DNA of 64,000 bases, taken from Pseudomonas abietaniphila (GTDB lineage Bacteria > Pseudomonadota > Gammaproteobacteria > Pseudomonadales > Pseudomonadaceae). Positions 43,330 to 52,369 of the stretch are shown in pieces; position 1 is the stretch's first letter; the number at the start of each line of letters is the position of its first letter. Under the pieces are notes generated by a model. That model had not been told where the DNA came from. It saw nothing but the letters and a program-made list of their open reading frames with translations, and did not search any database. The position numbers and the translations under genes were made by a program. The stretch covers positions 293,715 to 357,714 of the forward strand of contig NZ_FNCO01000007.1 in NCBI RefSeq assembly GCF_900100795.1, in the 5' to 3' direction.

Positions 43330-43962
43330 ATGCGAAGCGAATCCGAACCCGTCATCCTTCCCACCTCCGGTCAACGCGGCCCAGCCGAGCATGACCGTCG
43401 AGTGCAAATCATCAACGTGGCCGAGGCCTTGTTTCGTGAGGCCGGCTACCGCAAGACGTCCGTCGCCGACCTCAGCAAAGCCATGGGGATTTCAACGGCG
43501 TACATCTATCGCTTCTTCAAATCCAAGCAGGCCATTGGCGAAGCGATTTGCGCACACACGCTGGAGAAACTGGACACTCAGTTGCAGGAAGTCGTCGACA
43601 TGGACCTGTCGCCGACACGGCGATTCCGGCTGTTCATGCGCACTGCGTTGAAGTTGAGCTATGAGCTGTTCGTCATCGAGAGCGCCGTCAACGAGGTGGT
43701 GGTCGCAGCGATCGAGGGTGGATGGTGTACCGCTGCCGGGCACAAGGCGCAGATCTACTCGATGCTGGAGCGCATTCTGGAAGAAGGCCGCCAGACCGGT
43801 GAGTTCGAGAAGAAGTCGCCGCTGGATGAAGTGGCTGACGGACTGGCAGAGGTCATCATGCCGTACACCAATCCAAGGTGCCTGGAGCAACGGACCTGGG
43901 ATGAGCTGGAAAGAGGCATGAACGCAACCACCAATCTGGTGCTGCGCAGCCTTGCTCCTTAA
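43330..43962 (+). CDS. TetR-family regulator of the RND efflux locus
   Basis: This is a 210-residue repressor candidate. The helix-turn-helix region is RRVQIINVAEALFREAGYRK, TSVADLSKAMGISTAYIYRF, FKSKQAIGEAI (about residues 23-72). It lies 143 bp downstream of the RND gene in the same direction, so it may be co-transcribed or have its own promoter. Position suggests control of the pump; the ligand is unknown. Confidence 0.9.
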   Translation: MRSESEPVILPTSGQRGPAEHDRRVQIINVAEALFREAGYRKTSVADLSKAMGISTAYIYRFFKSKQAIGEAICAHTLEKLDTQLQEVVDMDLSPTRRFRLFMRTALKLSYELFVIESAVNEVVVAAIEGGWCTAAGHKAQIYSMLERILEEGRQTGEFEKKSPLDEVADGLAEVIMPYTNPRCLEQRTWDELERGMNATTNLVLRSLAP

Positions 43963-44045
43963 AGATCGCGTTTGCGGGGTTTACTGCCGATAGCCTGCAA
44001 GCGAGCGTACTGCGGCAGCTACGCGAGGTGCGTTGACTCGCTGTT

Positions 44046-44819
44046 TCAAACCGAATCATCAGCCACTTCCACGCGATTGCGTCCCGCGCGTTTGGCGTGG
44101 TACAGCGCGGTGTCCGCCAACCCATAGGCCGTGTCGAAACCGGTGCCTGCCGAATTGGCGCTGACGCCGAAGCTGGCGGTGATGGCGCGGTCGACAGGGG
44201 CACCGAAGACATGGGCGGCGATGGCCTGGCGCATGGCTTCGGCCAGCTTGACCCCTTGTTCGAGCTGGCCGCCGGGGATGAGCACGGTGAACTCTTCGCC
44301 GCCTACCCTGCCGATGGCAGCGCCCTCGCCCACGATCTGCCGCAGGCAATCGACGATCCCCCGAATGACAGCATCGCCCGCAGGATGGCCGAACTCATCG
44401 TTCACATGCTTGAAGTGGTCGATGTCCAGAACGATCATCACTGCGCCGGTGTGCAGCAACGCTTGGGCGGTCATGTCGATGATTGCGCCGCGGTTCAGCA
44501 CGCCTGTGAGGGCATCGTGGGTCGCGCGGTATTCCAGCTGACGGGCCAGCGTCTGAAGCTGGGCATTGAGCGCGTTCATCTCGCGCTCAGCGCGGTCGCT
44601 GCGACCGATCAGGCGGCGGGTTTCCCGCATCAGGCGCTCGTAGTGCGTCGCCAGTTCGGACAAGGATGTGCGGTAGACCTGCGCGTCGGCGTCGGCGAGC
44701 GCCAGGGTCGAGCGAGCCTGCTCAAGCGCCTCGGCCTCGCTTTTGAACAAGTCTGGCGCAGGGTCCGGCGAGGTGCCCCGCGACGCCACAGAAGCTGCCA
44801 TGTTGATCACCCTGTTCAC
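44046..44819 (-). CDS. SiaD-like GGDEF diguanylate cyclase
   Basis: This is a 257-residue soluble diguanylate cyclase that makes c-di-GMP from GTP. Residues about 27-90 form a long helical stalk (FKSEAEALEQARSTLALADA onward), followed by the GGDEF domain with DALTGVLNRGAIIDM, DIDHFKHVNDEFGHPAGD and the active loop GRVGGEEFTVLIPGG. The inhibitory RxxD site before the loop is absent (GEGA stands there), so product inhibition by that site is not expected. The start GTG at 44819 overlaps the SiaC-like stop; ATG 44801 is the alternative. By analogy with P. aeruginosa SiaD it should be activated by the unphosphorylated SiaC-like partner. Confidence 0.88.
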   Translation of the reverse strand: MNRVINMAASVASRGTSPDPAPDLFKSEAEALEQARSTLALADADAQVYRTSLSELATHYERLMRETRRLIGRSDRAEREMNALNAQLQTLARQLEYRATHDALTGVLNRGAIIDMTAQALLHTGAVMIVLDIDHFKHVNDEFGHPAGDAVIRGIVDCLRQIVGEGAAIGRVGGEEFTVLIPGGQLEQGVKLAEAMRQAIAAHVFGAPVDRAITASFGVSANSAGTGFDTAYGLADTALYHAKRAGRNRVEVADDSV

Positions 44820-45202
44820 GTGGTTACTGGATGGTCATTGAAGATGATCGAGGTGAAGTCGGCCTTGAGCTCTTCGCCAAACTCGAAGATGGTTTCGTCT
44901 TCTTCCTCGTAGTACCAGTTCACTTCAATCCGGTTGCCTGCCTCGGCGGACTGATCCAGGGCATCGAAAATGCTGAACAGCATCTTGGTGCTGGAGCTGT
45001 TGAAGTAGGCCAGTGCGATGTTCGCCGTGATCGTCGCGCCTTCTTTGGCGTCCAGAAATGCTCGCAGCTGCTGCACGATCGGTGCGTAAAAAGCCGCAGC
45101 GTTCTCCGGGTACGATTCGCCTTTCATCGACAGAAGATGCTGGTCAAAACGAAAGTCGACTTCCGGCGAAGTGGCCGTTGCTTCAATGTAGAAGTTGTCC
45201 AT
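44816..45202 (-). CDS. SiaC-like regulatory phosphoprotein (DUF1987)
   Basis: This is a 128-residue STAS-like protein of the SiaC family. It has ATATSPEVDFRFDQHLLSMK at the N-terminus, GESYPENAAAFYAPIVQQLR and the central strand ALAYFNSSSTKMLFSIFDAL. In P. aeruginosa SiaC, Thr68 in the corresponding segment is phosphorylated by SiaB and dephosphorylated by SiaA; Ser69 here appears to occupy that position. The unphosphorylated form activates the cyclase SiaD. ATG 45202 is chosen over an in-frame TTG at 45223. It ends in a 4-bp overlap with the cyclase gene. Confidence 0.88.
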   Translation of the reverse strand: MDNFYIEATATSPEVDFRFDQHLLSMKGESYPENAAAFYAPIVQQLRAFLDAKEGATITANIALAYFNSSSTKMLFSIFDALDQSAEAGNRIEVNWYYEEEDETIFEFGEELKADFTSIIFNDHPVTT

Positions 45203-45219
45203 GGCTAAGCGTCGCTCAA

Positions 45220-45795
45220 TCAAATAGTGGCTTTAAGGCAAAACAAAGTGGTTTCGGGGTCGTCCGGGCGCGGATGAAAACCGAATTCCAGTGGCGCGCT
45301 GGCGTCACGCGCCATGGTCAGGAAACCCAGGCCAGCGCCTTTGCTGTCCTCCGGCGTCTCGGCGCGCAGCGTGACTTTGTAGGCCTGCTTGATTTCTTCC
45401 AGTGACATGGTGCGCAGCGGCTCGAGTTTCTCGCGCAGTCGCTCGATGTCGGCCGTTGCAATGGGATTGGCACAAAGCATCAGGTGCCGCTCACCGTCGG
45501 TGCTGATACAGACGGCGCCCTGGCGCAGCGCCGATGCTTCGGCGACCGTCGCGCTCAAGGCATCGGAGGAATAATGAATGATGTTCTGCGAGAGCTCGAC
45601 GAACGACGAGAACAGCTTGCGGCGGGTCGGGCCGCTGACGCCGGAGATTTCCAGCTGCAGCTTCACCACTTCGGCCATCGCCGAGATGATGTGATGCGAG
45701 AAGTAGCCCATGTGGTAGAAAATCACGTTTCTCTGTTGGGCCAGATCGAAAAACGTGCAGTCCTGCTGAGCGGTGGGTGAAGTGAACATCATCAT
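45220..45795 (-). CDS. SiaB-like protein kinase
   Basis: This is a 191-residue protein of the SiaB family with a GHKL-type ATPase fold. FYHMGYFSHHIISAMAEVVK, FSSFVELSQNIIHYSSDAL (N-box-like, with the Glu and Asn) and the C-terminal GLGFLTMARDASAPLEFGF are visible. It should phosphorylate the SiaC-like protein encoded next to it and so switch the cyclase off. The ATG at 45795 overlaps the phosphatase stop by 4 bp. Confidence 0.87.
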   Translation of the reverse strand: MMMFTSPTAQQDCTFFDLAQQRNVIFYHMGYFSHHIISAMAEVVKLQLEISGVSGPTRRKLFSSFVELSQNIIHYSSDALSATVAEASALRQGAVCISTDGERHLMLCANPIATADIERLREKLEPLRTMSLEEIKQAYKVTLRAETPEDSKGAGLGFLTMARDASAPLEFGFHPRPDDPETTLFCLKATI

Positions 45796-47030
45796 TCCTG
45801 AATACGGGCACAGAAAAGGGTCAAGTCGTCACGGCGGGCCTGCTCGCCCTGCCACACGGCCAGCGCGGTTTGCAGGGCTTCACAGATTTCATTCGACGGC
45901 TGGTTGCGGTGCGCGATGATCGTCTCGAAGGCTTTGCGCTTACCGAAGGCAATGCGCTTCGGGCCGCCGATCTGGTCGATCAACCCGTCGGTGGCGATGA
46001 ACATCAGGCTTGCCGGTTGCATCTGCACGCGACTCACCGACCATTGGTAATCGAAGTGGCTGTCGACGTAGCCCACGCCCATACGTTGGCCGGCAATGGT
46101 CTCGAGCTGTTCGGCATCGGGGTGCAACACATGCAGCGCCATATGCGCGCCCGCAAAGCTGAGCACCTGCGTGGCGTTATCGAACCAGAAAAAAGACGCG
46201 TCCAGACCGTCGTCGGATTCGGGCGTGCCATCGAGGCCGTTGACCTGCCCCAATTGCTCCTTGACGCTGCGGTTGACCGCCGACAACAGGCTCGCAGGGT
46301 TGCGCGGCCCCAGTTGCGCCAGCGCCTGGGTCAGGGATGACGAGGCAATCAACGTCATGAACGCGCCGGGAACGCCGTGCCCCGTGCAATCGGCGATGGC
46401 GCCGAACCAGCCATCGGCATACGCGCAGAAGTGATAGAAATCGCCGCCCACCACATCGCGCGGCTCCCACAAAAGCGAGGCATCGCCCAGCGTCGAACTC
46501 AGCGCCTCGCGGGAGGCCCGCAGCATGGCGCGCTGAATCACACTGGCGTATTCGATGCTCTGCATCATCTGACGGTTTTTCTCGGCTTGCATGGCAGCGA
46601 CCACCGCCATCAGTTCCAGGCCGTTGCCCAACCCGGCGAAGTGCCCGTTGCGGGTGACGATGAAGCCGTCGGCCAGCGCCTTTTCACCGTATTCGACGGT
46701 TTTGAATGTCAGCGCCTCAATGCTCATCCCGGCATCGACGATCAGCGGTTCCTTGTCCATGAAGGCGATGCAGCTTTTCTTGTCGTAAAGCTCGCGGTGA
46801 AACGGCTTGCTCATCTGCGACAGGAAGATGTTGCGGTTGATCAGCCCGATCGGTCGATCGCCCTCCAGCACGGCGAGACAGGCGCGCTCGCGGTGGGCAC
46901 TGAAAATCTCCATGACACGATGGTTGGTGCTGTCCGATTCAATGCCGGGCACCTCATTGCACAGGTCGCCCGCGCACCGGTGATCTCGTGGCAACGTCGG
47001 CCGCATGAATGTGAAATGTTCCGCCTGCAT
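45792..47030 (-). CDS. PP2C-type phosphatase with N-terminal CBS pair (SiaA-like role)
   Basis: This is a 412-residue cytosolic Ser/Thr phosphatase. Residues about 38-140 form a CBS pair (FSAHRERACLAVLEGDRPIG, LINRNIFLSQMSKPFHRELY, FIVTRNGHFAGLGNGLELM). A short coiled coil follows (MQAEKNRQMMQSIEYASVIQ). The SpoIIE/RsbU-type PP2C domain has the metal motifs LLWEPRDVVGGDFYHF, AIADCTGHGVPGAFMT and FIATDGLIDQIGG. P. aeruginosa SiaA has a membrane sensor with HAMP in front of its PP2C domain; here a soluble CBS sensor replaces it. It heads the four-gene module and probably removes phosphate from the SiaC-like protein. Confidence 0.88.
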   Translation of the reverse strand: MQAEHFTFMRPTLPRDHRCAGDLCNEVPGIESDSTNHRVMEIFSAHRERACLAVLEGDRPIGLINRNIFLSQMSKPFHRELYDKKSCIAFMDKEPLIVDAGMSIEALTFKTVEYGEKALADGFIVTRNGHFAGLGNGLELMAVVAAMQAEKNRQMMQSIEYASVIQRAMLRASREALSSTLGDASLLWEPRDVVGGDFYHFCAYADGWFGAIADCTGHGVPGAFMTLIASSSLTQALAQLGPRNPASLLSAVNRSVKEQLGQVNGLDGTPESDDGLDASFFWFDNATQVLSFAGAHMALHVLHPDAEQLETIAGQRMGVGYVDSHFDYQWSVSRVQMQPASLMFIATDGLIDQIGGPKRIAFGKRKAFETIIAHRNQPSNEICEALQTALAVWQGEQARRDDLTLFCARIQE

Positions 47031-47069
47031 GCCAGTACTACCGCGCCAGACTAAAGCGCGGACAGTATC

Positions 47070-47090
47070 AAGGTGATATTAAGGTGATGT
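47070..47090 (-). promoter_or_regulatory. 11-bp direct repeats upstream of the Sia-like operon
   Basis: AAGGTGATAT (47070-47079) and AAGGTGATGT (47081-47090) repeat with an 11-bp period, one helical turn, on the same strand. OmpR/PhoB-type response regulators commonly bind such direct repeats. The pair lies 40-60 bp upstream of the phosphatase start at 47030. The 250-bp gap 47031-47280 otherwise holds no convincing gene. Confidence 0.4.
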
Positions 47091-47280
47091 TACAAAACGC
47101 GTCATTTGTTCGCGCTGTCGCCATTTGGCCCCGTGCCTCGCGCCTTGCACTTGGTGTTAAATACACCACCCGGGTCGAACGCTCAGACCCTGTCGGACAG
47201 TTCAGCGAAACGGAACGCGATATGAAAAGCCTTTTTGAGACACGCAACGCCCCTCTTTCCCACTCGTCGGCGGTGGCAGC

Positions 47281-48996
47281 ATGATCGAAGTCACCGAAGT
47301 CTCCATCGCTCAATTGCGCGCGGCGCTGGCGTGCGGCGAAACCACCGCCGTTGAACTCGTCCAGGCGTACCTGGCACGCATTGACGCCTATGATGGGCCT
47401 CACACCACGACGCGCCTCAACGCACTGGTGGTCCGCAACCCTGATGCCCTTAAAGAAGCCGAAGCCTCCGACGCGCGCCGCGCGAACGGCCAGACGCTCG
47501 GCCCGCTCGACGGCATTCCGTACACCGCCAAAGACAGTTACCTGGTCAAAGGCCTCACCGCTGCGTCCGGCAGCCCTGCATTCGCCGATCTGGTTGCCTA
47601 CCGCGATGCGTTCACCGTGGAACGGTTGCGCGCTGCCGGGGCGATTTGCCTGGGCAAGACCAACATGCCGCCCATGGCCAACGGCGGCATGCAACGCGGC
47701 GTTTACGGTCGCGCCGAGAGTCCCTACAACGGCGACTACCTCACGGCACCGTTTGCCTCCGGGTCTTCAAACGGCGCCGGTACGGCGACGGCGGCCAGCT
47801 TCGCGGCGTTCGGTCTGGCTGAAGAAACCTGGTCGAGCGGTCGCGGCCCGGCGTCCAACAACGGCCTGTGCGCGTACACCCCGTCGCGCGGCGTGATTTC
47901 GGTACGCGGCAACTGGCCGCTGACACCGACCATGGACGTCGTCGTGCCCTTCGCCCGCACCATGGCCGACCTGCTGGAGGTGCTGGACGTGGTGGTCGCG
48001 GACGATCCCGACACACGCGGCGACCTGTGGCGGCTGCAACCCTGGGTGCCGATCCCTGCGGTCGCGTCGGTGCGTCCGGCCTCTTACGCGGAACTCGCGG
48101 TCAATGCCGAGGCACTGGCAGGTAAACGCCTGGGCATCCCGCGCATGTACATCAATGCCGACCCTGATGCAGGCACCAGTGAAGCGCCGGGCATCGGCGG
48201 CCCGACCGGCCAGCGCATCAACACCCGTCCTTCGGTCATCGCGCTGTGGGAAGACGCCCGCCAGGCCCTCGAAGCGGCAGGCGCGGAAGTCATCGAAGTC
48301 GATTTCCCGCTGGTCTCCAATTGCGAAGGCGATCGCCCGGGCGCGCCGACCGTATTCAACCGCGGAATCGTCTCCAAGGAATTTCTGCACCACGAATTGT
48401 GGGACCTGACGGCGTGGGCCTTTGATGACTTTCTGCAGGCCAACGGCGATCCGAAGCTAAACCGCTTGGTGGATGTCGACGGCCCGAAGATCTTCCCGCA
48501 CGACCCCGGCACACTGCCCAACCGCGAAGGTGATCTGGCCGCAGGCATGGACGAATACGTGCGCATGGCCGAGCGCGGCATCACGCCGTGGAACAAAATC
48601 GACACCTTGGCGGACGGCCTGCGCGGGTTGGAGAAAACCCGGCGCATCGACCTGGAAGAATGGATGGATGCCCAAGGACTGGACGCCGTGCTGTTCCCGA
48701 CCGTGGCAGACGTCGCGCCCGCTGATTCAGACGTCAATCCTGCGTCTGCGGACATCGCCTGGAGCAACGGTGTGTGGGTCGCCAACGGCAACCTCGCCAT
48801 TCGCCATCTGGGCGTTCCGACAGTCACGGTGCCTATGGGCGTCATGGCTGACATCGGCATGCCGGTCGGTCTGACGTTCGCCGGTCGCGCCTATGATGAC
48901 TCGACGCTGCTGCGTCTGGCGTCTGCGTTTGAATCGACCGGGTCGAAACGGCTGATTCCGCCGCGCACACCTGCCCTTGTTTCCGCGAAATCCTAG
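47281..48996 (+). CDS. amidase-signature family hydrolase
   Basis: This is a 571-residue Ser-cisSer-Lys hydrolase, longer than most amidases. The catalytic Lys is in GIPYTAKDSYLVKGL, the cis-Ser in PFASGSSNGAGTATAASFA, and the Ser nucleophile probably in EETWSSGRGPASNNGLCAYT. That last segment replaces the usual GTDxGGSIRxPA with an unusual variant. It probably splits a small amide or a peptide-like compound. The creatininase-like gene 12 bp downstream makes a two-gene operon, suggesting successive opening of cyclic and linear amides. Confidence 0.87.
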   Translation: MIEVTEVSIAQLRAALACGETTAVELVQAYLARIDAYDGPHTTTRLNALVVRNPDALKEAEASDARRANGQTLGPLDGIPYTAKDSYLVKGLTAASGSPAFADLVAYRDAFTVERLRAAGAICLGKTNMPPMANGGMQRGVYGRAESPYNGDYLTAPFASGSSNGAGTATAASFAAFGLAEETWSSGRGPASNNGLCAYTPSRGVISVRGNWPLTPTMDVVVPFARTMADLLEVLDVVVADDPDTRGDLWRLQPWVPIPAVASVRPASYAELAVNAEALAGKRLGIPRMYINADPDAGTSEAPGIGGPTGQRINTRPSVIALWEDARQALEAAGAEVIEVDFPLVSNCEGDRPGAPTVFNRGIVSKEFLHHELWDLTAWAFDDFLQANGDPKLNRLVDVDGPKIFPHDPGTLPNREGDLAAGMDEYVRMAERGITPWNKIDTLADGLRGLEKTRRIDLEEWMDAQGLDAVLFPTVADVAPADSDVNPASADIAWSNGVWVANGNLAIRHLGVPTVTVPMGVMADIGMPVGLTFAGRAYDDSTLLRLASAFESTGSKRLIPPRTPALVSAKS

Positions 48997-49008
48997 AGAG
49001 AGTCCAGC

Positions 49009-49758
49009 ATGCTTTTACACCTGTCGACCTGGCGCGAGATCGAAGCGTTTCTGACCCGCAGCCGCACTATCGTCGTGCCCATCGGTTCGAACGAGCAACA
49101 TGGCCCGACCGGGCTCTTGGGCACGGACTGGATGTGCCCGCAGATCATCGCCGAAGAAGCGCAGAAAGACGCTGATATCCTGATCGCCCCGACATTCAAC
49201 ATCGGCATGGCGCAGCATCACCTCGGTTTTCCGGGCACGATTTCGCTGCGCCCTTCGACCTTCATCGCCGCCATTGGCGACTGGGTTCGCTCCCTGGCCG
49301 GGCACGGTTTCGAAAAGATCCTGTTCCTCAACGGCCACGGCGGTAACGTGGCGTCGATTGAAGCCGCCTTTTCCGAGCTGTACGCCGAAGCCAGCTTCGC
49401 CAGACGGCCGGCGGGTTTCGCGTTGAAGCTGTGCAACTGGTGGGATCTGGAAGGCGTCGGCCAACTGGCCCAAGAGCAGTTTCCAGTGGGCCATGGTTCG
49501 CACGCCACACCGTCGGAGATTGCAGTCACGCAGTGGGCTTATCCGGACGCCATCAAGTCAGCGGCGTATTCGCCACGCATTGCACCCACCGGCCCGATCC
49601 GCGAGGCGCGCGACTTTCGTGCGCGCTTCCCGGACGGGCGCATGGGCTCAGACCCGGACCTCGCCACCCCGGAAAAAGGCGGCGAACTGGTAAAGCTCGC
49701 CGCCAAGGGTCTCGTGCAAGCGGTGAATGCCTTCAGTCGGGAATCGACGCCGGCATAA
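49009..49758 (+). CDS. creatininase-family amidohydrolase
   Basis: This is a 249-residue metal-dependent hydrolase of the creatininase fold. Metal-binding elements are VVPIGSNEQHGPTGLLGTDW (Glu, His and Asp), MAQHHLGFPGTISLRPST and the FLNGHGGNVASIEAAFSEL loop. GHGSHATPSEIAVTQW follows. Family members open cyclic amides or formamides in catabolism or cofactor pathways; this one's substrate is unknown. AGAGAG precedes the ATG. It converges on the GntR gene at 49804. Confidence 0.88.
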   Translation: MLLHLSTWREIEAFLTRSRTIVVPIGSNEQHGPTGLLGTDWMCPQIIAEEAQKDADILIAPTFNIGMAQHHLGFPGTISLRPSTFIAAIGDWVRSLAGHGFEKILFLNGHGGNVASIEAAFSELYAEASFARRPAGFALKLCNWWDLEGVGQLAQEQFPVGHGSHATPSEIAVTQWAYPDAIKSAAYSPRIAPTGPIREARDFRARFPDGRMGSDPDLATPEKGGELVKLAAKGLVQAVNAFSRESTPA

Positions 49759-49803
49759 GGTCACGACGCCAAGGCGTCCAGCTCCGCCAACATTTGCGCG
49801 GAG

Positions 49804-50532
49804 TCATTGATAGGACTCTTCATCCTCAAATGACCGAAGCTGCGCGCCTTCAATCCAGCGTTTTTCCGAGGTCTTTAAGTGATGCCGCATTGCAGTTTGA
49901 GCTGCGACGATATCTTTGGACTGAAGCGCATCCAAGATGGCCGTATGTTCTGTAATTGCGGCAGTCCATGTTTTGACACTCTCTGCATGCTCTGTCATAT
50001 GGGAAGAAATAGGGCTATGCCTCTCATCGAAAAGCGCTGTAATGATCTTTAGTAAAGCAGTATTACCGCCTATCTTGGCCAGGCGGTGATGAAACTTTCG
50101 ATCAGCTTCCACCGCAGAGGTACCGTTCGCAACGGCCGCACGCATACTGTCAATCGTGGCCTGAAGATACCGGCAATCTGCCTTGGTAGCGTTCATGCAG
50201 GCCATTACCACCGTCTCTCCCTCAATGATCGCGCGGGCTTGCATGAGCTCAGTAGGGCTTTCGCCGAACGTGGATGTCTGGCGCGTGGAATCGAGGAGTT
50301 TCTGGCAGACATAGATCCCCGACCCCATCCTGATTTCGATGCTGCCGTCTATCTCCAAGGCTATCAGCGCTTCCCTTAGCGACGGACGTGAAACACCTAA
50401 TATCTGAACAAGCTCGCGCTCTGCGGGCAGTCGTGAACCGGCCTTAAAGTCCCCTTGCCGGATCCGTTCGCGGAGGCGGTCAGCAATGATTTGATAGACT
50501 TTACGCTCGGTTGAAACTTTTTCTTGAGACAT
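49804..50532 (-). CDS. FCD-domain GntR regulator of the second sugar-acid operon
   Basis: This is a 242-residue regulator. Its winged helix is FKAGSRLPAERELVQILGVS, RPSLREALIALEIDGSIEIR with a GSGIYV wing. The FCD ligand domain has AIIEGETVVMACMNATKAD and RKFHHRLAKIGGN with the metal-type histidines. The DNA-recognition helices are similar to those of the L-fucose regulator (RASVREAMIALE versus RPSLREALIALE), in line with the shared operator sequence. It is the last gene of the minus-strand operon starting at 58902. ATG 50532 is preferred to the frame start at 50562. Confidence 0.9.
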   Translation of the reverse strand: MSQEKVSTERKVYQIIADRLRERIRQGDFKAGSRLPAERELVQILGVSRPSLREALIALEIDGSIEIRMGSGIYVCQKLLDSTRQTSTFGESPTELMQARAIIEGETVVMACMNATKADCRYLQATIDSMRAAVANGTSAVEADRKFHHRLAKIGGNTALLKIITALFDERHSPISSHMTEHAESVKTWTAAITEHTAILDALQSKDIVAAQTAMRHHLKTSEKRWIEGAQLRSFEDEESYQ

Positions 50533-50681
50533 GCTTTGCAATCCACTTCTGGTTTCCCCCACTAGTCTGCGCTCTAAATTTCAATGCACAGAGCGCGCAA
50601 TGACGCGCTGAGATCAAAAACCCGCATAAGGCGTCTATTTCACTGAGGTCGTATCGGGCACGTCGGGTGAGACAGTCGTCA

Positions 50682-52211
50682 TCACATCACTGCCCCAATC
50701 TGCCAGGGCAAGAACTCATTGTCGCCAAGCCCATTGAGCTCACTGCAGGTTTTAAGTCCCGAAGCGGTAGCGACTATCAATTCAAATAGCCTGTAACCCG
50801 CACTTTCTATCGAATCGGTGCCATCAATGATGCCGCCAGCATTGAAGTCCATGTCCAGAGGCATTCGTTCGAACAGTGAAGTGTTAGTCGCGATCTTTAT
50901 GGAGGGCGTCGGTTTGCAACCGTATGTCGAGCCGCGACCGGTGGTGAAACAGATCAGGTTTGCGCCGCCTGCTACCTGACCTGTTGCCGATACGGGATCG
51001 TAGCCGGGAGTGTCCATAAACACCAAACCCTGGGCGGTCACCGGTTCAGCGTACTGGTAAACATCCATTAGCCCGGTCGACCCGGCTTTTGCAACAGCAC
51101 CAAGCGACTTTTCAAGGATGGTGGTAATACCGCCTGCCTTATTGCCCGGCGAAGGGTTGTTATTCATGTCGCCGCCATTATGCACAACATAGTCCTCCCA
51201 CCAATGCACGCGGCCCATCAGCCTGGACGCGACTTCCGAAGTGGCGGCGCGCGCAGTCAGTAAGTGCTCAGCACCATAGATCTCAGGGGTTTCAGACAGA
51301 ATCGCCGTCCCACCGTTGCGCACCAGCAGATCAACCGCCGCACCCAAGACGGGGTTCGCACTGATACCCGAATAGCCATCCGACCCGCCGCACTGCAAAC
51401 CCACCGTCAGGTGGCGCAGCGACTGAGGTGTACGTCTGGCTTCGTTGATGATCGGCAACATTTGTCGAACAAGTGATTTACCGTGCTCGATAGTTTCCCT
51501 TGTCCCACCCTGCTCCTGGATCACCAGGCTCGACATCAGGGTACTGGAGCGAGGGGTGAGCGCCTCCATCAACGGCGTTAGCTGGCTGACCTCACACCCC
51601 AGCCCTATCAAAAGTATGCCGGCAAAATTGACATGGTTTGAATAGCCACGCAGGGTACGGCTGAGAATGTCAAAGCCGTCGCCTTTGGCCCCCATGCCAC
51701 AGCCACTGCCATGAGTGATCGCCACCACCCCGTCAACGCCGGGCCATTCGCCCAGCGCCTCCCCCTTGAAAGCCTCGGCTATTTGTTTGCAGACGGTGGC
51801 AGAGCAATTGACGCTGGAGATGACACCAATGAAGTTTCGAGTGCCCACTCGCCCATCGTCGCGCAAGAAACCTTCAAAGGTCATCGGCTCATTGACCAAC
51901 GACGTCGGTACATACAGGTGGCTTGATTCGTGAAAAGCCCCTTCTACAGGCATTTCCAGATTGTGGACGTGAACATGCTCGCCTTGGCGGATGTCCTGTG
52001 TGGCTTGCCCAATAACCTGCCCGTATTTATGAACCACGCCGCCGGAGGGAACAGCACGAATCGCTATCTTATGCCCCGAGGGAATCGATTCCTTTGCGAC
52101 CAGATTGATGCCGCTCACGCAGAGGTTTTCTCCCTCGGCAACATCGCTTCGAGCGACAGCCACATCGTCGCCGGTTGCTAGAATAATCAATGAAGGGCTA
52201 AGGACAGTCAT
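50682..52211 (-). CDS. UxaA-family dehydratase (altronate dehydratase-like)
   Basis: This is a 509-residue iron-dependent dehydratase of the altronate/galactarate dehydratase family. The N-terminal SAF domain is visible as LATGDDVAVARSDVAEGENL. The catalytic body has GYPRDDGRVGTRN-type sequence (FLRDDGRVGTRNFIGVISSV), THGSGCGMGAKGDGFDILSR, LQCGGSDGYSGISANPVLGA and DTPGYDPVSATGQVAGGANL. E. coli UxaA converts D-altronate to 2-keto-3-deoxy-gluconate. No uxaB or kdgK lies here, so the substrate may be another aldonate made by the neighbouring dehydrogenase and lactonase. Confidence 0.87.
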   Translation of the reverse strand: MTVLSPSLIILATGDDVAVARSDVAEGENLCVSGINLVAKESIPSGHKIAIRAVPSGGVVHKYGQVIGQATQDIRQGEHVHVHNLEMPVEGAFHESSHLYVPTSLVNEPMTFEGFLRDDGRVGTRNFIGVISSVNCSATVCKQIAEAFKGEALGEWPGVDGVVAITHGSGCGMGAKGDGFDILSRTLRGYSNHVNFAGILLIGLGCEVSQLTPLMEALTPRSSTLMSSLVIQEQGGTRETIEHGKSLVRQMLPIINEARRTPQSLRHLTVGLQCGGSDGYSGISANPVLGAAVDLLVRNGGTAILSETPEIYGAEHLLTARAATSEVASRLMGRVHWWEDYVVHNGGDMNNNPSPGNKAGGITTILEKSLGAVAKAGSTGLMDVYQYAEPVTAQGLVFMDTPGYDPVSATGQVAGGANLICFTTGRGSTYGCKPTPSIKIATNTSLFERMPLDMDFNAGGIIDGTDSIESAGYRLFELIVATASGLKTCSELNGLGDNEFLPWQIGAVM

Positions 52212-52369
52212 CTTAAGGATTCTCTCAGGTAGGCGTCACTTCAGGGACGCCTCGATAAGGCGTGATCTAGACGAGGTTGCACAAGGCCGGCAAGTCGACA
52301 GGCGCTTGAAGAAACCGACGGGTGCCAAATAGAAGGACTGGCGCAACCGCTGTAGCGCCATGCGGCCCC

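Noticed and set aside
47084..47284. 66-codon ORF before the amidase gene
   Set aside because: No family, no clear ribosome-binding site, and it covers the likely promoter of the divergent Sia-like operon.
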